Translations under genes and position numbers: made by a program | The notes under the pieces: model-generated | The model's input: the letters and a program-made list of their open reading frames with translations, nothing else | What the model was told of the DNA's origin: nothing | Databases searched by the model: none | From: an uncultured Clostridia bacterium | Lineage (GTDB): Bacteria > Bacillota > Clostridia > Peptostreptococcales > Anaerovoracaceae | DNA length: 22,689 nt | Direction: 5' to 3' | Assembly (NCBI GenBank): GCA_937915045.1 | Contig: CALDNM010000019.1 | Coordinates: 1-22,689 of the forward strand | Shown here: piece after piece, positions 6,482 through 13,434 of the stretch | Layout of the letters: every line of letters starts with the position of its first letter | How positions within the stretch are numbered: the first letter of the stretch is position 1

Positions 6482-8125
6482 ATGAAAGAAAATGCTGTAA
6501 AAGAGGAAAGAGAGAAAGATACAAAAAAAAGATTTCGGCGCGATGATATCCTCCTCCTTGAAAAGGGACGCAGAGGGTTCTGGCGTGTTGTTTTCGGACG
6601 AACGATGATGATGGCAGTATTCTGCCTTGCGCAGATACTGGCCTTTTTTGTGTTGTCTGTATATGTGACGAGATATTTACCGACATATTTCGTATTGCTG
6701 GGTCACGAGTTCATAGCGCTGATACTCGCTCTCATTATCATAAATAAACAGGGAAACCCCTCGTACAAGATATCCTGGCTCGTTTTGATCCTGGCGCTTC
6801 CGATATTCGGACTGCTGATGTATCTCTTCACGAGACTCCAGTTCGGGAACAGGCGTATCAGGAAGCAGCTGCGCGGGACACTTGATGAAAGCAAAGAATT
6901 CCTTCGTCAGAACGAGGTCGCAAACGCGTCCTTGAAGCGCAGAGATCCTGGAACGGGCGGACTGTCTGATTATCTTTACAACACCAGTTATCTTCCTACA
7001 TATGTGAACAACTCAGTAAAGTATTTTCCACTTGGAGAAGATAAATTTGAAGAGCTTATGAAGCAGCTTAAAACAGCTAAGAAATATATATTCATGGAGT
7101 ATTTTATTGTTGAGGAAGGGTATATGTGGGGATCGATACTGAAGGTCCTCGAGGATAAGGTCAAGGAAGGCGTAGAAGTCAGGTTTATGTACGACGGCAT
7201 GAACGCGATGGCGAGAGTACCATATAATTACTCGAAAAAAATCAACGCTCTCGGCATAAAATGCAAGGTATTCTCTCGTATCCATCCTGTCATCGCGACA
7301 TATTATAACAACAGGGATCATCGTAAGATCTGCGTTATAGACGGGAAAACGGCATTTACAGGAGGCGTGAATCTCGCTGACGAATACATTAACAGGAAGT
7401 CTCCGTTTGGGCACTGGAAGGATACAGCTGTGATGATACAGGGTACAGGAGTGAAGAGCTTCACTCTGATGTTCCTTCAGATGTGGAGCGTCGGTGAACG
7501 AGAAACTGAAGATTTCAAAAAGTATCTTACACCGGGAGAATATACACCGGAAGAAAAGGCAGCCATGAGCAGAGAAACAGGGTTTGTCATACCATATGGA
7601 GATATCCCTCTTGATAATGAGAATGTCGGAGAGACGATCTATCTCGATATGATAAACAATGCACGGCATTATGTCCATATAATGACACCTTATCTTGTAC
7701 TGGACCACGAAACACAGACAAGTCTTCGCTATGCTGCTGAAAGAGGAGTAGATGTCACTATACTGCTTCCTCATATCCCTGACAAGAAGTACGCGTTCGC
7801 GCTGGCGAAGAGCCATTACAAAGAACTGATCAAGGCAGGAGTCAACGTGTATGAGTATACGCCGGGATTCATTCACGCCAAGACAGTCGTGAGTGATGGA
7901 TGCAAGGCGGTAGTAGGTACGGTCAACCTTGATTACAGAAGTTTCTATCTGCATTACGAGTGCGGTCTTTATATGTACGCGGTCGAGCAGATCAAGGAAA
8001 TAGAAAAGGACTTCAACGATACTATAGCGGAGAGTCATCTTGAGACTCTTGAAGATGTGAAAAACAGGGGATTTTTCATGAAAGCCAGCGGGTTCTTCAT
8101 GAAGGTCATGGCGCCTCTGATATAG
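6482..8125 (+). CDS. cls: Cardiolipin synthase (phospholipase D family)
   Basis: This membrane enzyme joins two phosphatidylglycerol molecules to make cardiolipin. The order is an N-terminal charged region, two membrane helices (MMMAVFCLAQILAFFVLSVY and LVLILALPIFGLLMYLF) and two phospholipase D domains with the HKD motifs HRKICVID and HAKTVVSD. Both catalytic histidines, lysines and aspartates are intact. The 547-aa length fits clostridial Cls proteins, slightly longer than the usual 480-510 because of the basic N-terminal region. The ATG at 6482 is preferred; an in-frame TTG at 6461 is possible, and neither has a strong ribosome binding site. It stands alone and is divergent from the aldo/keto reductase gene. 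Confidence 0.92.
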   Translation: MKENAVKEEREKDTKKRFRRDDILLLEKGRRGFWRVVFGRTMMMAVFCLAQILAFFVLSVYVTRYLPTYFVLLGHEFIALILALIIINKQGNPSYKISWLVLILALPIFGLLMYLFTRLQFGNRRIRKQLRGTLDESKEFLRQNEVANASLKRRDPGTGGLSDYLYNTSYLPTYVNNSVKYFPLGEDKFEELMKQLKTAKKYIFMEYFIVEEGYMWGSILKVLEDKVKEGVEVRFMYDGMNAMARVPYNYSKKINALGIKCKVFSRIHPVIATYYNNRDHRKICVIDGKTAFTGGVNLADEYINRKSPFGHWKDTAVMIQGTGVKSFTLMFLQMWSVGERETEDFKKYLTPGEYTPEEKAAMSRETGFVIPYGDIPLDNENVGETIYLDMINNARHYVHIMTPYLVLDHETQTSLRYAAERGVDVTILLPHIPDKKYAFALAKSHYKELIKAGVNVYEYTPGFIHAKTVVSDGCKAVVGTVNLDYRSFYLHYECGLYMYAVEQIKEIEKDFNDTIAESHLETLEDVKNRGFFMKASGFFMKVMAPLI

Positions 8126-8181
8126 CGATTTTAATGCAAGAACATAATTGAAAGAATATTTGAAATATTTACACGTTTTTC

Positions 8182-8210
8182 TTGATTCGAATGAAAAAAT
8201 ACGGTATAAT
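8182..8210 (+). promoter_or_regulatory. Strong predicted promoter of a short transcript
   Basis: TTGATT (8182-8187) and a perfect TATAAT (8205-8210) are separated by 17 bases. The expected start is near 8217. The only feature between this promoter and the strong terminator at 8344 is the short unit listed next. Confidence 0.75.
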
Positions 8211-8247
8211 AAAGTCAAGTTAAAGGGAACGCGAAAGGAGCCAGTGT

Positions 8248-8298
8248 ATGGATGGACCAAAGGGAAATCTGGCAGCTCGTCGCAGCGAACTTTTATAG
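8248..8298 (+). CDS. Possible 16-residue micro-ORF
   Basis: An ATG spaced 7 bases from AAAGGAG opens a 16-codon frame, MDGPKGNLAARRSELL, ending at TAG. An alternative frame from GTG at 8244 gives 28 residues ending at 8330 (it includes VYGWTKGKSGSSSQR), but its spacing to the binding site is only 3 bases. Neither peptide resembles a family I know, and neither has a signal peptide or membrane helix. The reason to list it is the well-placed ribosome binding site inside a short, well-defined transcript. Confidence 0.25.
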   Translation: MDGPKGNLAARRSELL

Positions 8299-8343
8299 AC
8301 GGGCAGAAACATATTGGTAAGAGATTATAACAAATAAAAAACG

Positions 8344-8373
8344 ACCGGTGCAGTGGGGGCTGCACCGGTTTTT
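8344..8373 (+). terminator. Strong intrinsic terminator
   Basis: ACCGGTGCAG (8344-8353) and CTGCACCGGT (8360-8369) form a perfect 10-bp stem around a six-base loop, TGGGGG, followed by a short T run (8369-8373). It ends the short transcript that starts near 8217. Confidence 0.88.
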
Positions 8374-8409
8374 CACTGGAAAAAGAACGCTCTGCGGGGA
8401 ATTTGAGGC

Positions 8410-8438
8410 TTTACCATGATCTAGAAGTAGAGTATAAT
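8410..8438 (+). promoter_or_regulatory. Predicted promoter of the GntR-family regulator
   Basis: A perfect TATAAT (8433-8438) is preceded, at 17 bases, by TTTACC (8410-8415), which matches four of six -35 positions. The leader to the start codon at 8489 would be about 45 bases. Confidence 0.5.
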
Positions 8439-8488
8439 AAAGGCACTACCAATTTAATGATAAAACATACCGGGGAGATAGAGAAATT

Positions 8489-9202
8489 ATGGCGGCAAAG
8501 GCAATAGGGAGCGAAGTCAAGGCTTATGAAAAGGTCATGGCTTACATAAAAAACAGCATAATAAATCATGAACTCAAGATCGGTTCAAAACTGCCGCCTG
8601 AGCGGGATATAGCGGAAGAACTCCAGGTCAGCCGCAACTCTGTGCGTGAAGGGATACATATGATGAAGATCATGGGGTTCATTTCCAGCCAGCAGGGCGC
8701 CGGAAATTATATATCCTGTGATTTTGAAAAGAATATGACAGAAAGTCTTTCGATGATGTTCATGCTGCACGAACTGGATTATGATCAGATATCTCATCTC
8801 AGGTACGCGCTCGAGTCGGAGGCTTTTTCTTTGGCGGTAGATAATGTCACGGAAGAAGAAATAAATGATTTCAAGACATACATCGCCAACCTCGACGAAA
8901 ACAGAAGCGAGGAAGAAAATGTGATCTGGGACAAAAAGATACATTACGGCATCGTAAAAGCGTCGCGCAATGTGATGATCGAAGACATCTATTCGGCACT
9001 TTCGGAGGTCATAGATACTTTCGCTGCGGACATGAGACTGGAAGTTTTAAAAGGGCCGAACAGAGACAGGCTTCAGATGGCGCATAAAGAGATAGTAAGC
9101 TGCCTGGTAGATAAAGATCGTCTTGGCGGTCTGCGTGCTATCAAGAATCATTTTGACTATGTAGAGCAGGCTCTTGGTGATGAAACTGAGTTCGGACGGT
9201 GA
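8489..9202 (+). CDS. GntR-family transcriptional regulator, FadR/FCD type
   Basis: This 237-aa protein has an N-terminal GntR winged helix (residues 10-75, with GSKLPPERDIAEELQVSRNS followed by VREGIHMMKIMGF) and a C-terminal FCD helical ligand-binding domain. The FCD metal-site residues appear present: an aspartate and histidine in WDKKIHYGIV, a histidine in AHKEIVSCL and another in KNHFDYVE. Such proteins sense small organic acids such as lactate, pyruvate or sugar acids. No metabolic gene lies beside it in the same direction, so the target is unknown. It has its own promoter, and its terminator lies inside the convergent phosphatase gene. The ATG is preceded by GGGGAG at a rather long spacing. 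Confidence 0.9.
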   Translation: MAAKAIGSEVKAYEKVMAYIKNSIINHELKIGSKLPPERDIAEELQVSRNSVREGIHMMKIMGFISSQQGAGNYISCDFEKNMTESLSMMFMLHELDYDQISHLRYALESEAFSLAVDNVTEEEINDFKTYIANLDENRSEEENVIWDKKIHYGIVKASRNVMIEDIYSALSEVIDTFAADMRLEVLKGPNRDRLQMAHKEIVSCLVDKDRLGGLRAIKNHFDYVEQALGDETEFGR

Positions 9203-9213
9203 TCACAGCGTTA

Positions 9214-10005
9214 TCAGAAGTCCACTTCTGATCTCTGCCTTCTCTTATATACGGAAAGCTTTTTGAAACCTGCGGCTTGAAGGATGCCGCAGGCTTTTTT
9301 ATATTCCCAGCCCAGGTATTCAGGCGAGTGAGCGTCTGAACCGTAGGAAACATTCCTTCCGCCAAGGTCATGATAAAGCTCGAGTATCTCTTTTGACGCG
9401 TGTGTATGTTCACCCATGCCGTAACGATAGGATGATGTGTTTATTTCTATAGTCTTGTCTTCTTTTATGAGGATATCGAGTATCTCGGCTATGATATCGC
9501 GGACAGCGGTGTAGTCAGGCTTGAAATCGATATATCTGTCGATCAGGTTGAAGTGACCAATGATATCGAAATCGCTGTATTCGAGAAGACAGTTATACAT
9601 ATTTTCGTAGAAACGGGGTACGATCTCGGCCTGATCAATGCCAGAAAAATCACGTCTGTCGAGGTCGTGCCCGTTGAACGCGTGGAACGATCCTATCACG
9701 ATGTCGTAGGGAAACATCTCAACATCGTCACGGCATTTGGCGAGAGTATCACCATTTTGTATCCCGATCTCGATCCCCTTAAGGATATCTATGCGGTTTT
9801 TGTGTTCTTCTTCTTTTTCACAGAGAGCGTGCCAGTAATCCTCGAAATCGAGATAAAAGGACCATACCGGATCCGGGAAATCGGGGTCGCAGTGATCGGT
9901 GACGGCAAGTTTTTGTATGCCTAGTTTTTCAGCCGCGCTGATCATGTCACCCATAGGTGTATCGCTGTCCTCTGAAAATGCTGTATGTGTATGAAAATCG
10001 TACAT
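9214..10005 (-). CDS. PHP-domain histidinol-phosphatase family protein
   Basis: This is a metal-dependent phosphoesterase of the PHP superfamily, most like the HisK-type histidinol-phosphatases that release phosphate from L-histidinol phosphate in histidine synthesis. The metal-binding motifs are in order: YDFHTHTAFSEDSD at the N-terminus, AVTDHCD, GIEIG, GSFHAF, IGHFNL, EINTS and YGSDAHSPEYLG. The start at 10005 is chosen because GGAG lies upstream and the HxH motif then begins at residue 4; this gives 263 aa, normal for the family. An upstream in-frame ATG would add 31 residues containing the promoter. No other his genes are nearby, so the assignment to histidine synthesis rests on family similarity only. 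Confidence 0.87.
   Translation of the reverse strand: MYDFHTHTAFSEDSDTPMGDMISAAEKLGIQKLAVTDHCDPDFPDPVWSFYLDFEDYWHALCEKEEEHKNRIDILKGIEIGIQNGDTLAKCRDDVEMFPYDIVIGSFHAFNGHDLDRRDFSGIDQAEIVPRFYENMYNCLLEYSDFDIIGHFNLIDRYIDFKPDYTAVRDIIAEILDILIKEDKTIEINTSSYRYGMGEHTHASKEILELYHDLGGRNVSYGSDAHSPEYLGWEYKKACGILQAAGFKKLSVYKRRQRSEVDF
9269..9300 (+). terminator. Intrinsic terminator of the GntR gene, inside the convergent phosphatase gene
   Basis: CCTGCGGC (9269-9276) and GCCGCAGG (9286-9293) form a perfect 8-bp stem with a 9-base loop, followed by CTTTTTT (9294-9300) on the plus strand. The site is about 55-100 bases inside the phosphatase coding region, where it encodes KACGILQAAGFKK on the other strand. On the minus strand there is no T run, so it should act in one direction only. 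Confidence 0.75.
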
Positions 10006-10042
10006 GATAATGCTCTCCTGTCTCTGTGATATCCAGGCTTTG

Positions 10043-10051
10043 ATTATATCA
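10043..10051 (-). promoter_or_regulatory. Predicted extended -10 promoter of the phosphatase gene
   Basis: On the minus strand the sequence reads TGATATAAT, a perfect -10 box (10048-10043) with an extended TG motif. No good -35 box is seen at the expected distance. The start codon is about 38 bases downstream. Confidence 0.5.
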
Positions 10052-10081
10052 CAGGCGTGCTTCAGAGTGACATAAAAGTGA

Positions 10082-10110
10082 TTGAGTATGGTACGCATTT
10101 CTGATAAACT
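10082..10110 (+). promoter_or_regulatory. Predicted promoter of polA
   Basis: TTGAGT (10082-10087) and TAAACT (10105-10110) are 17 bases apart, with an extended TG at 10102-10103. The messenger would start near 10117, giving a very short leader before the polA ATG at 10128. A GAGGTG ribosome binding site lies in the gap. Confidence 0.5.
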
Positions 10111-10127
10111 TGTATGCGAGGTGAAAC

Positions 10128-12815
10128 ATGGAAAAAAGAATAGTGATCATAGATGGCAACAGCCTGATGAACAGGGCTTACTACGCGATGCAGAAGCCAA
10201 TGATAACAAAAGATGGACTGTATACTCAGGGAGTGTACGGTTTTCTTAATATGCTGAACAAGATAAAGAAGGATTATGAGCCTGGGTATATAACGGTGTG
10301 TTTCGATCTTAAAGCACCGACGTTCAGACACGAGGCATATAAGGATTATAAAGCGGGCAGAAAAAAGATGCCGCCTGAACTCGCTATGGAGATGCCTGTT
10401 ATCAAGGATGTCCTTCGCGCGATGAACATAAAGATCGTTGAGATGGAAGGCTTTGAAGCCGATGATCTTATCGGAACGATCTCAAAGAGAGCCGAGGAAG
10501 AGGGGATGGAGCCTCTTATAATCACAGGCGATAAAGATCAGTTCCAGCTTGTCACAGACAGAACAAAAGTCATATTCACAAAACGCGGAGTATCTCAGTT
10601 CGAGGTATATGACGCGGACAAAATGATGGAAGAATACGGATTCACGCCGCTTCAGTTCATAGATTATAAAGGACTTATGGGAGATACATCGGACAATATC
10701 CCGGGAGTGCCGGGAGTCGGGCCGAAGACTGCCGAGAATCTGATAAAGGAATACGGAAGTGTCGAGAATGTGATCGAACATATAGATGATCTTAAAAAGG
10801 GAAAGATGCGTGATAATATAGAGGAATATTCACAGCAGGCGCTGATGAGCAAAAAACTCGCGACGATAGATGTGGATGTTCCGATCGAGACTGATTTTTC
10901 TGAGTTCCTTCTTGAGGGGCCGGATATGGAAAAACTGGTAGAGATATATAAGAAACTGGAGTTCAACTCATTCCTCAGGAAACTTGGCTCATCAGCCGCT
11001 TCCAAAGAGGCTGTCGCGGTGACTTCGGGAAAGTTCAAACTTCCTGAGACAGAGGACCACATCGTGAAAGACGCTGAAGGCTTTAGACCTGTCCTGAAGA
11101 TCCTTTCCGGAGAAGCGGAGATCACCCTCAAGGTGTTCGGTGATCAGGACCACAAGGACGTGCCGGTCATGACCGGAGCGTCGGTGATGTCGGGAAATGA
11201 ATATTACTACATCGATTTCGGCGGCAGACGCGCGGATGAAGACGGACTTCACCGAGAGTTCGCGAAAGCGATAAGCGCGGGCGGAACTAAGGTCACCGGA
11301 CAGGATCTTAAAAAGGATTACTACATGCTGATGGCGTGCGGAGCGGATAAATTTGAAACCGCGTTCGATACAGCTATCGCGAAATATGTTCTGGATTCCG
11401 GAAGAAGTTCATATGATCTAACTATTCTGTCGGAAGAGTATTTGAATGAAGCGATCAAGACGGAAAAGGATTTTATCGATGATGAAAGTCAGATCGATAT
11501 GTTTTCCGATATCGCGCCTAAGTACAGCGAATACGGAAAGAAGTGGTGTGCTCTGACGGCGCAGATAGCCGCGATGGAAAAGAATGAGATCGAAAAAGAA
11601 GATCTGGGAGAGGTATTTTATAAGGTCGAACTTCCGCTGATAGAAGTAATGGCGTATATGGAGCATGTCGGTTTTCGCGCCGACAGAGAAACACTGATAG
11701 AGATAGGAAGCGATCTTGGGGCGGCTATCGATAAACTTTCGGCGGAGATATATGAACTTGCGGGAGAAGAATTCAATATCAATTCGCCTAAACAGCTTGG
11801 TCCGATACTGTTCGAAAAACTTGGTATACCTGCAGGCAAGAAAACTAAGACCGGATATTCGACAAGCGCGGATATACTGGAAAAGAGAGTGGACGATCAT
11901 CCTGTCGTGCCGAAGATACTCGAGTACAGGACGCTTTCAAAGATCAAGGGGACTTACGCGGACGGGCTTGTCCCCCTTATAGCTCCGGACAGGAGGATAC
12001 ACGCTCATTTCAATCAGACTGTCGCGGCTACGGGCAGGATAAGCAGTTCAGATCCGAACCTTCAGAATATACCTGTAAGACAGGAGCTGGGACGCACGAT
12101 AAGGAAAGCGTTCATACCGGAAGACGATCACATACTTGTGGGAGCTGACTATTCTCAGATAGAACTCAGGGTGCTTGCGCATATGAGCGGCGATGAAGAA
12201 CTGATAAAGTCGTTCAACAATGGTGAAGATATACACAGGGCAACAGCTTCGCGTGTACTCGGGATACCGGAAGACGAGATAACTCCGGAGCAGAGGAGCA
12301 GGGCAAAGGCTGTCAATTTTGGCGTTATATATGGGATGAGCGCGTTTGGGCTTTCTTCAAATATACATGTCAGCAGAGCTGAAGCGGAAGAGTATATCGA
12401 GCAGTATTTCGCGAAGCATCAGGCTGTGAAACGTTTTATGGATGGAGAAGTCGCTTCCTGCAGGGAACAAGGGTATGTCACTACTATTCTTGGAAGAAAG
12501 CGTATAATAAAGGAGATCAACGCTCCTCAGTATATGGTAAGGCAGATGGGTGAGAGGCTCGCTATGAACAGCCCGATACAGGGCAGCGCGGCAGATATCA
12601 TCAAGATAGCAATGACGAGAGTGTATGACGCTCTTCGCGGAATGAAGTCACGTCTGATACTTCAGGTCCACGATGAACTGATCGTAGAGACATATACTGA
12701 TGAAAAAACACAGGTAGAAAAGATCCTTACTGAGAATATGGAAAACGCGATGGAACTGAAAGTCAAGCTCAAGGCGGATCTGAACGAGGGCAGTACCTGG
12801 TACGAATTGAAATAA
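10128..12815 (+). CDS. polA: DNA polymerase I
   Basis: This 895-aa enzyme fills gaps and removes RNA primers in replication and repair. The N-terminal 5'-3' exonuclease is complete: IVIIDGNSLMNRAYYAM, EADDLIGTIS, ITGDKDQFQLV and the helical GDTSDNIPGVPGVGPKTAE. The middle 3'-5' exonuclease region (about residues 310-480) lacks a recognisable D-x-E first motif, so proofreading is probably absent, as in Bacillus-type PolA. The polymerase domain has motif A DYSQIELRVLAHMSG (near residue 671), the O-helix RSRAKAVNFGVIYGMSAFGL and motif C QVHDELIVE (near residue 847). It heads a run with coaE 25 bases downstream and is divergent from the phosphatase gene. Confidence 0.97.
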   Translation: MEKRIVIIDGNSLMNRAYYAMQKPMITKDGLYTQGVYGFLNMLNKIKKDYEPGYITVCFDLKAPTFRHEAYKDYKAGRKKMPPELAMEMPVIKDVLRAMNIKIVEMEGFEADDLIGTISKRAEEEGMEPLIITGDKDQFQLVTDRTKVIFTKRGVSQFEVYDADKMMEEYGFTPLQFIDYKGLMGDTSDNIPGVPGVGPKTAENLIKEYGSVENVIEHIDDLKKGKMRDNIEEYSQQALMSKKLATIDVDVPIETDFSEFLLEGPDMEKLVEIYKKLEFNSFLRKLGSSAASKEAVAVTSGKFKLPETEDHIVKDAEGFRPVLKILSGEAEITLKVFGDQDHKDVPVMTGASVMSGNEYYYIDFGGRRADEDGLHREFAKAISAGGTKVTGQDLKKDYYMLMACGADKFETAFDTAIAKYVLDSGRSSYDLTILSEEYLNEAIKTEKDFIDDESQIDMFSDIAPKYSEYGKKWCALTAQIAAMEKNEIEKEDLGEVFYKVELPLIEVMAYMEHVGFRADRETLIEIGSDLGAAIDKLSAEIYELAGEEFNINSPKQLGPILFEKLGIPAGKKTKTGYSTSADILEKRVDDHPVVPKILEYRTLSKIKGTYADGLVPLIAPDRRIHAHFNQTVAATGRISSSDPNLQNIPVRQELGRTIRKAFIPEDDHILVGADYSQIELRVLAHMSGDEELIKSFNNGEDIHRATASRVLGIPEDEITPEQRSRAKAVNFGVIYGMSAFGLSSNIHVSRAEAEEYIEQYFAKHQAVKRFMDGEVASCREQGYVTTILGRKRIIKEINAPQYMVRQMGERLAMNSPIQGSAADIIKIAMTRVYDALRGMKSRLILQVHDELIVETYTDEKTQVEKILTENMENAMELKVKLKADLNEGSTWYELK

Positions 12816-12840
12816 ATGCGAAAACGCGGGGGACGATAAA

Positions 12841-13434
12841 GTGAAGATCGGTATAACAGGAGGCATAGGAAGCGGTAAGTCTACGGTCACGGACTATATC
12901 ATAAAAAGAGGATATCAGGTATTCGACGCGGATAAGATCGCTCACGAAATAGAGGAGCCCGGAGGCGGTGTGCTGCTGAAGCTGGCGTCTGTTTTCGGGC
13001 CGGAGATACTGGCTGAAGACGGCAGTCTTGACAGGAAGACGATGGCTGCAGTAGTATTCAGTGATGACAAAAAAAGAAAAATTCTCAATGATATCACGCA
13101 TCGAGAGATACATGCTATAATAACTGAAGGATTATCGCATCCGGAGACAGATCCCGTATTCACGGACGTACCGCTTCTTTTCGAAAGCGGATTCAATAAA
13201 GAACTGGACAGGGTCTGGCTTGTGACGGCATCGGAAGAGACGAGAGTGAAGAGAGTCGTCGCGAGAGACGGAGGCACCCCTGAAGAGGTAAGAGCCAGGA
13301 TCAGGAGCCAGATGAGCGATGAAGAAAAAGAAAAAATGGCGGACGCGGTCATTTCCAATGACTGCGCGCTTGAAGAATTATATGAAAAAGTAGACAGATT
13401 ACTGGATGAGGCAAATGGAAAAATCAATAAATAA
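12841..13434 (+). CDS. coaE: Dephospho-CoA kinase
   Basis: This enzyme phosphorylates dephospho-CoA, the last step of coenzyme A synthesis. The P-loop GGIGSGKST lies at residues 6-14, followed by the family motifs FDADKIAHEIEEPG, the DVPLLFESG region near residue 100 and the lid segment VVARDGGTPEEVRARIRSQM. Its 197 aa are normal for the family. The start codon is GTG at 12841 with a G-rich site about 6 bases upstream. It follows polA closely, a common arrangement in Firmicutes, and its 3' end overlaps the start of the lipoprotein gene, which implies one transcript. Confidence 0.95.
   Translation: MKIGITGGIGSGKSTVTDYIIKRGYQVFDADKIAHEIEEPGGGVLLKLASVFGPEILAEDGSLDRKTMAAVVFSDDKKRKILNDITHREIHAIITEGLSHPETDPVFTDVPLLFESGFNKELDRVWLVTASEETRVKRVVARDGGTPEEVRARIRSQMSDEEKEKMADAVISNDCALEELYEKVDRLLDEANGKINK

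Larger units (their letters stand above)
8217..8373 (+). ncRNA. Candidate small RNA or micro-ORF transcript (about 155 nt)
   Basis: A strong promoter and a strong terminator bracket a transcript of about 155 bases. The 5' half can fold into an imperfect long hairpin: AAAG with CTTT, GCGA (8231-8234) with TCGC, GAGC with GCTC and CAG with CTG, with small internal loops. I do not recognise 6S RNA, SRP RNA, tmRNA, RNase P or any riboswitch consensus. It also contains a ribosome binding site (GAAAGGAG) 7 bases before an ATG, so it could instead be a messenger for a very small protein; the binding site lies in the predicted stem. The function is unknown. Confidence 0.5.

Noticed and set aside
7013..8365. 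450-codon minus-strand ORF opposite cls
   Set aside because: It is a long shadow frame of the strongly supported cardiolipin synthase, cysteine- and histidine-rich in a way typical of antisense frames, with no recognisable domain.
8217..8373. Considered as tmRNA, SRP RNA or 6S RNA
   Set aside because: It is too short for tmRNA, lacks the SRP apical motif, and the hairpin is shorter than a 6S rod; it is kept as an unassigned transcript.
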